A stretch of 64,000 nucleotides of DNA from Leptospira gomenensis (GTDB lineage: Bacteria; Spirochaetota; Leptospiria; Leptospirales; Leptospiraceae). The stretch lies in assembly GCF_004770155.1 (NCBI RefSeq), contig NZ_RQFA01000066.1, positions 124,001-188,000 of the forward strand, written 5' to 3'. Position 1 is the first letter of the stretch, and each line of letters begins with the position of its first letter. The notes below the pieces were generated by a model, which ran no database searches, had not been told where the DNA came from, and worked only from the letters and a program-made list of their open reading frames with translations. Positions 38,201 to 50,709 of the stretch are shown piece after piece. A program made the translations under genes and the position numbers.

Positions 38201-39518
38201 CAATGGAGACGGGTATGCGGATCTAGTCAGTGCCGAATACGGGCAAGGATTGGTTTACCTCTTCTATTCTTCCGGAAACGCAGGCATTTCTGCGACAAAC
38301 GCGTCTCTCGCCAACCGGATCATCGTCGGTTCCGCGGCGGACGAATTCGGTCGGGCCGTTGCCTTAAGCGACTTGGATGGAAATGGATATGCGGACGTAA
38401 TCGTAGGCGCTCCTGCCTGGAGCACAAGCCAAGGAAAAGTGTATGTATTCCATTCTTCCGGAAGTGCGGGAGTCAATATTTCTTTCACAGGATTTGCCTC
38501 CACCTCGATTTCCGGAGCAGCCGCCAACCATCGTTTCGGAGATACAGTGACTACGGGGGATATCAACGGAGACGGATACACGGATTTAATTGTGGCCGCT
38601 CCTAACTTCAATACTTCGCAAGGAAGAATTTACGTTTTCAATTCCGCAGGAGCCGCAGGAGTTACCAGTACAAGTACCGCAACCGCAACTACGATGGCAA
38701 CGGGAACAGCGGCCAATGACAGATTCGGATCTTCTTTAGCGACGGGAAATACCAACGGAGATACGTATGCGGACTTGGTGGTCGGTTCCCCGGGATACAA
38801 CGGAGATCGGGGAAGAGTCTACGTGTATCACGGGAGCAACACCGGAATCAATGGAACCACACCGAATACCACATTGACCAACGGCTCCGCAACTGCCGGG
38901 GGCTTGTTCGGACAAAAGGTCGCGGCTGCAGACGTAAGTGGGGACGGTTTCAGTGATGTTATCTCCTGCGCCCCTACGTTGAATAACGCCGCAGGGCAGG
39001 TCCAAGCCTTCGTTTCCAACGGAGGAACCGGAGTGGGAACCGGAAGTTTAGGCGGTGCAACCGTCATTATCAATGGAGTCGCTTCAAATGACGTATTTGG
39101 GAATTCGATTCACGCAAGGGACGTCAATGGAGACGGCCGCGCCGATATCATTGCTTCTGCAAACCTGATTTTAGCAGCAAACAGCAATGTCTATGTCTTT
39201 ATGACTCCCTCCAGCGGAGGAGTCGGCGCCTTTATTACCTACACGAGCGCCGCAGCAACGATCAACGGAACCGTATCCGCACCTATATTTGGAATTAGCG
39301 GTAAATTTCCTCTTTCTACAAGCGACGTCAACGGGGACGGATATCCGGACTTACTCATTGGCACGCCCAACACGGAACGGATCTCTATATTCCATGGAAG
39401 CGCCACCGGATTCGTATCCACAAACGCGGACGCTGCCTCGACGACGATCTTCGGTTCTGCCTTGCCGGGGGGGACTGCCCCGGGAGCGGGTGAGGCATTT
39501 GGAGAAAGCGTTTATTGA
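35217..39518 (+). CDS. Surface lipoprotein with eight Big_5 Ig-like domains and a seven-repeat FG-GAP propeller
   Basis: 1433 residues from ATG 35217 (AGGAGG eight bases upstream; an ATG 24 bases earlier has no ribosome site). Signal KPFIQTFIILLLLSSGSIGC with lipobox. Residues about 55-890: eight SbsA-type Ig-like (Big_5) repeats of about 105 residues, each starting like PPSVSFLNPTNA and ending TSWSFTTG, with a Cys pair (MDCSTI...GSVTC) in most. Then a single Ig-like unit (VEISLDGNTFTGVNGTNSWS). Residues about 990-1425: seven FG-GAP repeats with calcium loops DINGDGYADLV, DLDGNGYADVI, DINGDGYTDLI, NTNGDTYADLV, DVSGDGFSDVI, DVNGDGRADII and DVNGDGYPDLL, an integrin-alpha-like beta-propeller. 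Probably a surface adhesin. Confidence 0.88.
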   Translation: MKPFIQTFIILLLLSSGSIGCVNGKAKSTLPFLAYLDFSNRSASFAVSQITPGSGVTGVSLNTSIQVGFSQKLDPASVGPQSIRLKQGGTTIAGTVTSSDTAILFTPTSSLAATTVYTVTVAKTILSESGSELAEEYTWSFTTSSISDVIAPARSLTYPLPGAASTANNISLSIAFSETVNCTTVNVTNWTVVDGASNAVNGSISCSGSSATFTPSSNFAYNTSYTSTIGTGVKDLAGNAMANPYSWSFTTGTAPDSTPPSVSFLNPTNAFSGFAVTSSVGIAFTEPMNCSTIDTNSVYLEDAGGVTVNGTYSCSGSSVNFLPAAPLNYSSIYTVKVTTSAKDLAGLSATAFNAWFATGAGPDSIAPTISLKTPSAGATGIQVNQSINVVFSEPMDCSTIGTATFKVNNGAVPGSVTCSGAIATFDPDNNLNYSTTYSVNISGTIKDASGNALAASVWNFTTGTAPDSVLPSVLYTNPANLSNDIAPNSSLTIAFSEVMDCLSISSASIVVDDGGIPVNGTVSCTGTTATFDPLVDLAYNTNYTVTVLTTVSDLAGLSPLTPTSWSFTTSATPDSTPPILSLVTPSQGSTSIGVNTMISVVFSEPIDCSTISTGTFKVNGGAIPGSVTCAGSVATFDPDSNLAYNTNYNVDLLFGIQDLANNPLVPTNWSFTTGSASDMTAPSVIFTNPLGGTTSAPTNTLVTVVFSKTMNCSTVNAAFQISTGGVPFIGGNYNCSGNLLTYTPPATLSFSTQYDVSVSTSAKDLANNSLTAAMNWSFTTGNAPDSTPPTIVMRSPIHGASGIGTNASVSVAFSETMDCSTITTGSFTLWNVTDNAAVAGTIGSCVGSWATFVPDFNLAAGKVFRATVTNAVKDAAGVSKTANEFWDFSTGAAPDTTAPGVSIQNLKNNGIIESGFVIGTASDAGGSIASVEISLDGNTFTGVNGTNSWSYPLYTGASAWRTNSAHTIAVRSKDAAGNYSATVTVTVRQGTNKDINGDGYADLVSAEYGQGLVYLFYSSGNAGISATNASLANRIIVGSAADEFGRAVALSDLDGNGYADVIVGAPAWSTSQGKVYVFHSSGSAGVNISFTGFASTSISGAAANHRFGDTVTTGDINGDGYTDLIVAAPNFNTSQGRIYVFNSAGAAGVTSTSTATATTMATGTAANDRFGSSLATGNTNGDTYADLVVGSPGYNGDRGRVYVYHGSNTGINGTTPNTTLTNGSATAGGLFGQKVAAADVSGDGFSDVISCAPTLNNAAGQVQAFVSNGGTGVGTGSLGGATVIINGVASNDVFGNSIHARDVNGDGRADIIASANLILAANSNVYVFMTPSSGGVGAFITYTSAAATINGTVSAPIFGISGKFPLSTSDVNGDGYPDLLIGTPNTERISIFHGSATGFVSTNADAASTTIFGSALPGGTAPGAGEAFGESVY

Positions 39519-39682
39519 AGATCGTTGCCGAATAGAATGGTTTTACGCGGGGTCGTTTTGAGGACTTCGCGTCCGTTCTCGATCCGAAAAGAGAACTCTT
39601 AGAATTCGAAACGATCAGGGATCAAAGATCCGGGGATTGACCTTGGATACCAAAGTATCCGCCGTCGAAACTGCGTTTGTGT

Positions 39683-40744
39683 TTAGGAAAGAAGTTTGGT
39701 TCCTGGAATTTCTAAAACGAATCGGGAACCCCAAACCTGAGACGGAGTGGTAAATCCGGCACGAACTTTCCCTTTCTGCAATTTGGCAACGGCGGCTAAC
39801 GCGGATTCTACGGTAAATTCGTAACCTTCCGCACAACGCATACGAAGAGAGACTTTCTTAGAACCCGCCTCCGTCCATGCTTCTCCCCATAAAAAGACGG
39901 AACCGTTTTTTCTGGTTTCCGCGCCGGGACCGCTTACGGAAACTTCCACGAGTTTCTGCAGCGCCTTTACGATCAGGGAATTTTTAAGAAGGACCGAAGC
40001 CGGTTGTAAAAATTTCATCCATTTAGTTTGGGAGGAAGGAAACGAAGAATACACCGTTATATTCGGAATTCCCGTGGAAAAAAACGAAGTAAAAACATCC
40101 CCCCAGGGAATCGCAAAAAATTCGGCGTAATGTCCGCTGACTTCCACCACTTTCTTTAAGCTCAACTGTGGAATCGTTTCCATCTTTCCGTTCCGACGCA
40201 CCTTACTTCCGTACGGAAGTTGCGCCAAGGCGCTTTTTAAGGTTCCTCGGGAAATTTCCGTAAACCCGGAAAAACCCAATTCCAAAAAATGCGCCTTGGG
40301 AAGTTTTTCCTTCAACATCATCGCCAGACAATCCGTCGGAACGATGTCGAATCCCACTCCCGGCAACAACATTACCTTTTTTGCAAGCGCTTGGGAGGAT
40401 AAGGAATGAAGTTTTTCATAAACCGGAATTTCCCCGGTGATATCTAGATAATGAACCCCCGACAAAATACAAGCCGAAGCCATGGGAACCGCGGTTTCCA
40501 CAAAAGGACCCGCACAATGTAAAACGAAAAGACAATCCTCGATCTCTTTTCGAATCGTATCGTGATCTTCCAGGGAAAAAATCCGAAAAGACAAACCGAG
40601 TTCTTCCGCCAAAGCGCGAACCCTTGGTTCGGATCGACCGGCTAAGATCGGCTGGAATCCGCGCGACACCGCTTCACGGGCGATCAATTCGCCGGTATAA
40701 CCGTTGGCTCCGTAGAGAAGCCATTGTTTTTTCTGAGCCGCCAT
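39683..40744 (-). CDS. Saccharopine dehydrogenase-like reductase
   Basis: 353 residues. Rossmann fold at the N-terminus: WLLYGANGYTGELIAREAVS with GxNGYTG in place of GxGxxG, then ILAGRSEPRVRALAEELG, FVLHCAGPF, and HYLDITGEIPVYEKLHSL, all typical of the trans-acting enoyl reductase/saccharopine dehydrogenase-like branch. LLPGVGFDIVPTDCLAMML is also a family block. NAD(P)-dependent reduction of a lipid or enoyl substrate is inferred from family, substrate not known. Monocistronic; divergent from the GNAT gene at 40925. Confidence 0.82.
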   Translation of the reverse strand: MAAQKKQWLLYGANGYTGELIAREAVSRGFQPILAGRSEPRVRALAEELGLSFRIFSLEDHDTIRKEIEDCLFVLHCAGPFVETAVPMASACILSGVHYLDITGEIPVYEKLHSLSSQALAKKVMLLPGVGFDIVPTDCLAMMLKEKLPKAHFLELGFSGFTEISRGTLKSALAQLPYGSKVRRNGKMETIPQLSLKKVVEVSGHYAEFFAIPWGDVFTSFFSTGIPNITVYSSFPSSQTKWMKFLQPASVLLKNSLIVKALQKLVEVSVSGPGAETRKNGSVFLWGEAWTEAGSKKVSLRMRCAEGYEFTVESALAAVAKLQKGKVRAGFTTPSQVWGSRFVLEIPGTKLLS

Positions 40745-40924
40745 AAACGCCAGAATGTATACGTTCTCGGGAATCCGTCAAGTGAAGGTTTTTTCCGATT
40801 CTCCACCGAAGAGTTCGATTCTTTCTCGTCCACTGTTGCGGAGGTTTTGTTCCTTCGAATCGTTTCCGGATTTTTTAGTGGAATTCGGTTTTAACGGAGG
40901 ATACAATTCCGGCGCGAATCTTCT

Positions 40925-41455
40925 ATGGAACTCAAACTCGAACCTATCTCCGAAAAACACGCTCCTTCTTTGGCGCAACATGGGAATTCGGAGAAGGTAT
41001 TTTCCGGACTGAGAGGAGTGTTTGTTCCACCGTATCGGCTGGAAGACGCACAAGAGTTTATCCGAGCCGCGTTACAGGACTTCCGCACCAGAACCTTTGC
41101 CATCGTTTACGAAGGGGTTCCGATCGGAGTCACCACCTTATCGTTCAAAGAAGACGTCTATCGTTTTAACGGCGAGATCGGATATTGGATCGGAGAATCG
41201 TTTTGGAATCGGGGAATCGCCACCGAGTCCATTCGACTTCTTTTGAAAATCGCCTTCTCCGAACACGGGCTTCATAGAATTTATGCGGAGGTCTTTTCCA
41301 ATCGACCCGCGTCCGCAAGAGCCTTGGAAAAAAACGGCTTCGTATTGGAAGGAACACACAAAGAAGCGATCTTTAAGAACGGAAGTTTTTTAGACCAATG
41401 GATCTATTCCAAACTTCGAAACAGCACCCCGTCCACAAGTCTTGTCGAATTATAA
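40925..41455 (+). CDS. GNAT N-acetyltransferase (RimJ/RimL type)
   Basis: 176 residues of the Acetyltransf_3 type: MELKLEPISEKHAPSLAQHG, FAIVYEGVPIGVTTL, GEIGYWIGESFWNRGIATES (motif A), LHRIYAEVFSNRPASARALE and KNGFVLEGTHKEAIFKNGSF. This subfamily acetylates ribosomal N-termini or amino-sugars; the target is not predictable. Well formed, no frameshift. About 180 bases from the divergent reductase gene. Confidence 0.86.
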   Translation: MELKLEPISEKHAPSLAQHGNSEKVFSGLRGVFVPPYRLEDAQEFIRAALQDFRTRTFAIVYEGVPIGVTTLSFKEDVYRFNGEIGYWIGESFWNRGIATESIRLLLKIAFSEHGLHRIYAEVFSNRPASARALEKNGFVLEGTHKEAIFKNGSFLDQWIYSKLRNSTPSTSLVEL

Positions 41456-41560
41456 CAAATGTAATGGAAAAATAAGATAGAAAACACTGTTCCCGTTTTT
41501 GAATTGACTGGCTGTGAATCGAAAGAATACACTTATACCAGAACTTTTTCGGGCGGTTTT

Positions 41561-42885
<1,325 letters not shown>

Positions 42886-42889
<4 letters not shown>

Positions 42890-43650
42890 CGGAGATTTGT
42901 TTTTTTGTCCAAGGAATGTCGGAACCAAACGTTCGGTTCCGAATATTCCCCGAGGTTTTTTTCCCGGTCGATTTTGACCGGGACCAATCCTTCCGAAATC
43001 GGGTATTCTCCCGAAGCGGGAAATTTCATTCCGGTCCATCGCTCCCATTCCTCGACGGTTCCAGCGATATACATCGATCGTTCTTCCACACGGACGAATT
43101 TGCCTCCCACTTTTTCGTGCACACGGATCCACGGATCGGAAGAATAACCATCCTCCCTCTTTCGCGTTAGATATTCTTGCAGAGAGAGAAAGGGAAATTT
43201 CCATTTTTCGTTGGGACGAACGCAGGCGAATAATTCGCGAAATCCCCGTCGCGCGGCGTTTCGTTTTAGTTCCTCAAGAAGAAGCGAAGACAATCCAACG
43301 CCGCGGAACTTGGGAAGAATTTCCACCGCCCAAGCCGACACGGCGTTGCAAATCCGATTTTCGGATCGATCCTCGTCGGCCTGTAAAATCGCAGCGTCCC
43401 AACCCCGGGGAAGATCCGCTTCGATTCCGTTCCAAAAAAACGGAAAGATTTTTCCGGTGCCGGCGACCTCGTTCGAGGAAGTGACCGCGACGCAGTGCAA
43501 GTCCGGGAATTCCCGGAGGAGCCAAGGATAAAATTTATTTCCAACGGGATCCCGATTGATGAACTCGGGCCATACGTCCAGGTCCAAATCCGCCGGGGAA
43601 AAACTTCCTTCCGCCAAAATCTCCGCAAATGTCGAAAATCGAAATTCCAT
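42886..43650 (-). CDS. GNAT-family acetyltransferase
   Basis: 254 residues. FVRVEE-type C-terminal extension follows the fold: LHCVAVTSSNEVAGTGKIFP, ICNAVSAWAVEILPKFRGVG (motif A, FRGVGLSSLLLEEL) and GFRELFACVRPNEKWKFP. The C-terminal 80 residues (YIAGTVEEWERWTGMKFPAS) are an extra module of unknown role that some large GNATs share. Acceptor unknown. Ends tail to tail with the hydroxylase gene. The intrinsic terminator at 43684-43715 separates it from the exported-protein operon upstream. Confidence 0.8.
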
Positions 43651-43683
43651 TCCGATCCAAAAGAATCGAAAACGATCCGCTGC

Positions 43684-43715
43684 AAATAAAAAAAGCCCCC
43701 GTTTTGGGAGGCTTT
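43684..43715 (-). terminator. Intrinsic terminator of the 392-residue exported protein operon
   Basis: On the minus strand AAAGCCTCCC, a short loop and GGGGGCTTTTTTTATTT: a stem of about nine pairs followed by seven T, the classical form. Confidence 0.85.
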
Positions 43716-43794
43716 CGTTTTCGAAAAAACCGAGTGAAACCCGTATCGTCCCCTTCGCAAAAAAGAAAACGATACGAGAGCGGATCGAGACCGC

Positions 43795-44973
43795 TTACGG
43801 AACGTTCGCGAAATTGATGGTGATCGCGTCGATATAAGCCTGGGTCAACTCGTCCCAAGTAGATGCGGCAGGAGTGGTGGTAACGGTGGATTTTCCCGCG
43901 GTCCCCACTCTCGCATACAAACCGTCCACGCGCGTCGCGGGAATGAAGTCGGAAGGAATCGCATCCGCCGCCACACCCTCGTTTACGAATCCGTTGAAGT
44001 TGAACAGTCCGTACGCGGGGGTAAAATTCACGAACGCGTTGATCGTGTTGTTGCAAGTGACCGATTGTCCCGGTGTGATCGCCGCTTGTTCCAAACCTCC
44101 CTTTGCGGTGACGTTCAGACTTCCGTCCAATTTCTGACTGTAGGCGAGTTTATAATATTCTCGCCCGGCTCCGGGACAAAGTCCGTCGTTGCCCGTATAC
44201 CCGAGAGCGGCGGTTCCCGCATTCACGGGAACTAGGTTCGCGTTTCCGTGAAAGCTGACCACGGATTTAAAACAGAAGACGGTCTGGTTGTCCATTTCCT
44301 CGAGAATCACCCTTCCCGTATCTACGTCCTGACCGAGCGCGTCCTGACCCAGGGGGCCTTTCCAAGAATACGTCTGAATCAGACCTTGATTCGCGAATCC
44401 GGTGACGACCGGTTGCACCACATAACTTTCGATCAACGCGGAAGCGCCGCCCCAACGGGAAGGCTCCAATCGACTCAACTGATACAACAGTACGGCCCCG
44501 TCCCCCGCGACGTCTCGCGGATTATCGTCGAAAAAAAACTGAAGCGCCGGTTGGTTGTCGGAAGTGGAACGCAACTCGAAAAAATTCGTAAAAGCAGCGG
44601 GAGCGCCTAACGTGCTCGGTTGATAGTTCACGTCGCCCGAATTCAACTTAAGACGAAGCGTAAAGGATTGTCCGTTGAAGTTCTGATTGGGCAACGTAAG
44701 ATCCGCCGTGGTTCCCGCGGGAAATACGGTGCGAATCGAACCGATGAGCTCGTCCATAAACAGCGAATTTCCTCTCGCCCAAGTGGCCGATTGACGTACG
44801 AATCCCCAACTATCCGCAGTCGCATGCAAAGGTTGTAATAGATCCAGTTTAACGGGGAATGGTCGCGGAGAATCCCCTCTTACGAAAAAAGGAACTCGGT
44901 CCGTGCGGAAACTAAGACCCGCTCCTAAAAAAAGAACGACTGCGAATAAAAACGATTTCCAGTTTTTTTTCAT
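43795..44973 (-). CDS. Exported hypothetical protein
   Basis: 392 residues from ATG 44973, nine bases after GAGG; a GTG at 44988 is open but overlaps the previous stop. Signal peptide MKKNWKSFLFAVVLFLGAGLS. The mature chain is beta-rich with Gly/Asn/Thr-rich stretches (LPNQNFNGQSFTLRL, LYARVGTAGKSTVTTTP) and three Cys. No family known to me. Follows the small lipoprotein gene by 11 bases, ends before an intrinsic terminator. Perhaps a surface or periplasmic pair. Confidence 0.75.
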   Translation of the reverse strand: MKKNWKSFLFAVVLFLGAGLSFRTDRVPFFVRGDSPRPFPVKLDLLQPLHATADSWGFVRQSATWARGNSLFMDELIGSIRTVFPAGTTADLTLPNQNFNGQSFTLRLKLNSGDVNYQPSTLGAPAAFTNFFELRSTSDNQPALQFFFDDNPRDVAGDGAVLLYQLSRLEPSRWGGASALIESYVVQPVVTGFANQGLIQTYSWKGPLGQDALGQDVDTGRVILEEMDNQTVFCFKSVVSFHGNANLVPVNAGTAALGYTGNDGLCPGAGREYYKLAYSQKLDGSLNVTAKGGLEQAAITPGQSVTCNNTINAFVNFTPAYGLFNFNGFVNEGVAADAIPSDFIPATRVDGLYARVGTAGKSTVTTTPAASTWDELTQAYIDAITINFANVP

Positions 44974-44984
44974 GATTCGATTCC

Positions 44985-45188
44985 TCACTGCGCGATTCCT
45001 TTCGGAACGATGATAAAAAAACCGGTCTTACTTTGTTCGACATACGGTTGTTGTCCCGCCAACAACAGAAAAATCGCGTTCGTCGTATCGTCGTTTTTTT
45101 CTTCCTTTTTACAAGTTCCGAAAAAAAGGAAACCGAACAGCACCGCCGCGAACACTCCCGCGGAAAAAAGATTACGAAATCGATTCAT
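44985..45188 (-). CDS. Small lipoprotein
   Basis: 67 residues. Signal MNRFRNLFSAGVFAAVLFGFLFFGTC with lipobox FGTC, then KKEEKNDDTTNAIF, LLAGQQPYVEQSK and a C-terminal hydrophobic FFIIVPKGIAQ. After cleavage only about 42 residues remain, lipid-anchored. GGGAGGA sits six bases before the ATG. First gene of a two-gene operon with the exported protein 11 bases downstream. Confidence 0.72.
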   Translation of the reverse strand: MNRFRNLFSAGVFAAVLFGFLFFGTCKKEEKNDDTTNAIFLLLAGQQPYVEQSKTGFFIIVPKGIAQ

Positions 45189-46015
45189 ACAGGTCCTCCC
45201 TCAAACCGAGGTTTTTTTAAAGTAACGTTTGTGGATCGTTTTTTTCCATGAAAGGGAATTGAATCCGTCTTTACGGTATCGTTACGACGACGCAAGGTCA
45301 AGTGAGTTTTTACGATTCACCAACCCTCGTTTCCCGAATTTCCGCAAACGATCCCCGCAAACGATCCCCGCAAACGGCCGTTTTTTTTAAACGAACAAAA
45401 TGCCGACAATCCCAAACACAAACCGACGCGAGACAAACAAAGTCCGATACGTTAGACAACCTTTCTCGGAATCGATTTCTCGAATCGAAAAAACGAGCGG
45501 CGCGCACCCATCCCTTTCGAAGAAGACAAAGACGTCGCGTTCGGATACGCAGAAAGTCGGGAGTCCAGGGTTTGAAAACGAACTTCAATTACCCTACGAA
45601 CGACATCCGCCGAAACTCAGAACGTATCCCAAATCATATTAGAAAAACTGCAAGTTTTCGAGAACGCTCGTGCGCTTCCTTTCTGAAACGTAGAATCGAA
45701 GGGACCGTCGTATCCGCGAACTCGAAAAAAACGGAAACGCCCACCGACCTATCTACGGCGATATCAAAAACCGTAAAACTCGAAAATCGATTCGCGTCGT
45801 TGAATACGAAAACGGATCCGTTGCGTTTTCGTATTCGGACACGGATGAATCCCTTTGTGATACAAACGCTTTTTATAGAAAGACGTAAACCTCCGTGAAA
45901 TCCCGGATTTAATTCCGTTGACTTCCCCTTATCCGTAGAGAATCGTGTATGGAAGTTCCGTCCCGTTTGCACTTCGAGTCGGGCCTTATAAACTAAGAAC
46001 AACTGGTATCGCGTT
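45189..46015. other. Intergenic region with short tandem repeat
   Basis: 827 bases. An open frame at 45302-45898 is not protein-like and is not called. At 45342-45377 a 13-base unit (CCGCAAACGATCC) occurs 2.8 times. No other structure is apparent. Confidence 0.4.
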
Positions 46016-46636
46016 TTGAAAAAAATAATTTATTTCCTATTTCTTTTAATCCTCGTTCAACCCGCTGCGATTTTTTCCCAAGCGGCTCCCGAAACCCAAA
46101 ACCCTCCTCCGCAGGAAAACGGAACCAATCCTTCCGAAACGGAAAACGCTCCTTCCTCCGAGGAACAAATCGTCTCCACCGTGAAAAAATTAATCGGGTT
46201 TATCCGTTACAAAAAAAACGAAAAGGCCATCGCGCTCGTGGACGTAAAACGATTCACCGCTCAACTTCTCAAATCCTCTCCGAAAATTTCCGACGCGGAT
46301 AGAAAGGAATTCGAGGAGGCGATCTCCGAATTCATCATTCACCGTAGTTTTCCGATCGCTCACAAATACTTCGATAAGATCGATATCAATTACGAAAAAC
46401 CAGTCATCAAAGGGGATAACGCGACGCTTGCCTCTTCGATCATATGGAACGGATCCGAACGGATCACATTTTCTTGGATCCTGGGAAAATCGGGCAACGA
46501 TTGGTATGTTACGGATTTCTTAAGCGAAGGCAAATACGCATCCGAGACGAACCGGGTAAAATCCGTGGAACCTTCCCTCAAAAAGAACGGAATCAAACAG
46601 ACGATCGCCCTGATCAAAAAAGAAGCTAAGAACTAA
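46016..46636 (+). CDS. MlaC/Ttg2D-like periplasmic lipid-binding protein
   Basis: 206 residues starting at TTG 46016 (no ATG fits the signal peptide KKIIYFLFLLILVQPAAIFS, cut before QAAPE). After a Pro/Asn-rich linker comes the MlaC fold: VKKLIGFIRYKKNEKAIALV, ISDADRKEFEEAISEFIIHR, Y..KIDINYEKPVIKGDNATL, WILGKSGNDWYVTDFLSEG. MlaC shuttles phospholipid between the outer membrane and an inner-membrane complex. Here the neighbours are an MMPL/RND pump and a lipoprotein rather than the MlaFEDB ABC transporter. Six bases separate it from the next gene. Confidence 0.8.
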   Translation: MKKIIYFLFLLILVQPAAIFSQAAPETQNPPPQENGTNPSETENAPSSEEQIVSTVKKLIGFIRYKKNEKAIALVDVKRFTAQLLKSSPKISDADRKEFEEAISEFIIHRSFPIAHKYFDKIDINYEKPVIKGDNATLASSIIWNGSERITFSWILGKSGNDWYVTDFLSEGKYASETNRVKSVEPSLKKNGIKQTIALIKKEAKN

Positions 46637-46642
46637 AACTCC

Positions 46643-49582
<2,940 letters not shown>

Positions 49583-49586
49583 GGAT

Positions 49587-50165
49587 ATGTCGTTCAAATT
49601 CGGTTTCACGATCGTTCTTCTTTCAACATTCGCCAACTGCACGGTAAAATACGTAAAAAACGCACCCGACTGGGAAAACAGGCTGGGTACGTTCAAACGG
49701 ATCGCGGTTCGGATCGCTCCGGAAAGCACCGCAGGAGTCGCGGAAAAAAAATTAGCCTCGAAAATCGCCGAGAATTATCTTTCACACCATAAGGAATTCA
49801 TCATATACCCGTATCGTTCGGGAGAAGGGATCTGCGGAACCTCGGACAAAAAAGTCCAAGGAGTTTTTCAGATCGCGCTTAACGAGCGGGAGACTACGGA
49901 CAAACTCAACCTTTCGATTTTGGGAAAGGTCGTCTCCTGCTCTAAAACGGAGATTCTATGGGAAGGTCTCGCCGAGAATTCGTATTCAAAAACCACGGAA
50001 GAAAATCAATCCCTGATCAACACCTATACGCAGTTATACGGAAAAGAGATTTCCGGAAAGGTGAACGGATACTTTTTCCTTCTGCAAAGTCTATTAGATA
50101 AACTGAATAGTCCGGTTTTGACGGAAGACGAAAAGGACGAAAAGATAGAAGTCGAAGCGAGGTGA
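49587..50165 (+). CDS. Envelope lipoprotein (MXAN_6521/LA_1396-like)
   Basis: 192 residues: signal peptide SFKFGFTIVLLSTFANC with lipobox FANC, mature chain with VKYVKNAPDWENRLGTFKRI, PYRSGEGICG, and a conserved-looking LSILGKVVSCSKTEILWEGL. The C-terminus is acidic. I believe it belongs to the MXAN_6521/LA_1396 lipoprotein family, from memory and not by search. AAGGAT before the ATG; four bases after the transporter stop, so it is cotranscribed with it. Confidence 0.72.
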   Translation: MSFKFGFTIVLLSTFANCTVKYVKNAPDWENRLGTFKRIAVRIAPESTAGVAEKKLASKIAENYLSHHKEFIIYPYRSGEGICGTSDKKVQGVFQIALNERETTDKLNLSILGKVVSCSKTEILWEGLAENSYSKTTEENQSLINTYTQLYGKEISGKVNGYFFLLQSLLDKLNSPVLTEDEKDEKIEVEAR

Positions 50166-50186
50166 TCTCGTTTTCCCGCATTTCGA

Positions 50187-50224
50187 CCGGAAAGTTTCGA
50201 TCCTAAAGATAGGATCCTTTCCGG
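50187..50224 (+). terminator. Hairpin after the mlaC-like operon
   Basis: CCGGAAAG...CTTTCCGG with an inner GATCCTA...TAGGATC pair; the two stems are stacked with a TTTC bulge. It lies 22 bases after the lipoprotein stop. No strong T-run. Confidence 0.6.
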
Positions 50225-50709
50225 CAAAATTCATCCTCTTATTTCCTCCTGCCCACCGTTTCCGTTTTACCGTAGGTTTGCCCTAATTCGAAAAAAAAAT
50301 CGTCCTTGATCGCGACCGGCGACCGCTAAGACCGAAACGATTTGGTCGATCGCACATTACGAAAAAACCCTCCGATCGTTTGTCGGAATCTTTTCGCACA
50401 TCGCAAAAACTTAATAAAATCTCTATATTCAAACTTTCTAATTATATCGAAAAATCCGAAAGCACGAGGGGCGAAATCGAACGTCGCAACCGGACTTTCA
50501 CTCCTCGCCTCCGACCCCTTTTTTTCCTCGTCGGATTGATTCGAAATACGGAACGCGATCCCGAAGCTGAAAACGTCCGAATGTTCTTCCGTAAAACGTC
50601 AAGAATGGCCATTTTATTCCACATTTGAACCGATTAATTCCTGTTATGTGAAAAGTTCTTGAAATTCGACAAGGACTTTTTCAAAGATGCAAAATCTTTG
50701 AGAGGGATT
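50225..50709. other. Intergenic region before the protease gene
   Basis: 485 bases with no supported gene. Small open frames between 50340 and 50630 are not protein-like. The segment 50650-50709 has TTCTTGAAATTCGACAAGGACTT and ends in GAGAGGGATT, the ribosome site of the protease gene. Confidence 0.4.

Noticed and set aside
45302..45898. 198-codon open frame (+)
   Set aside because: Arg/Ser/Lys-rich without pattern, no ribosome site; likely a chance open frame in GC-rich DNA.
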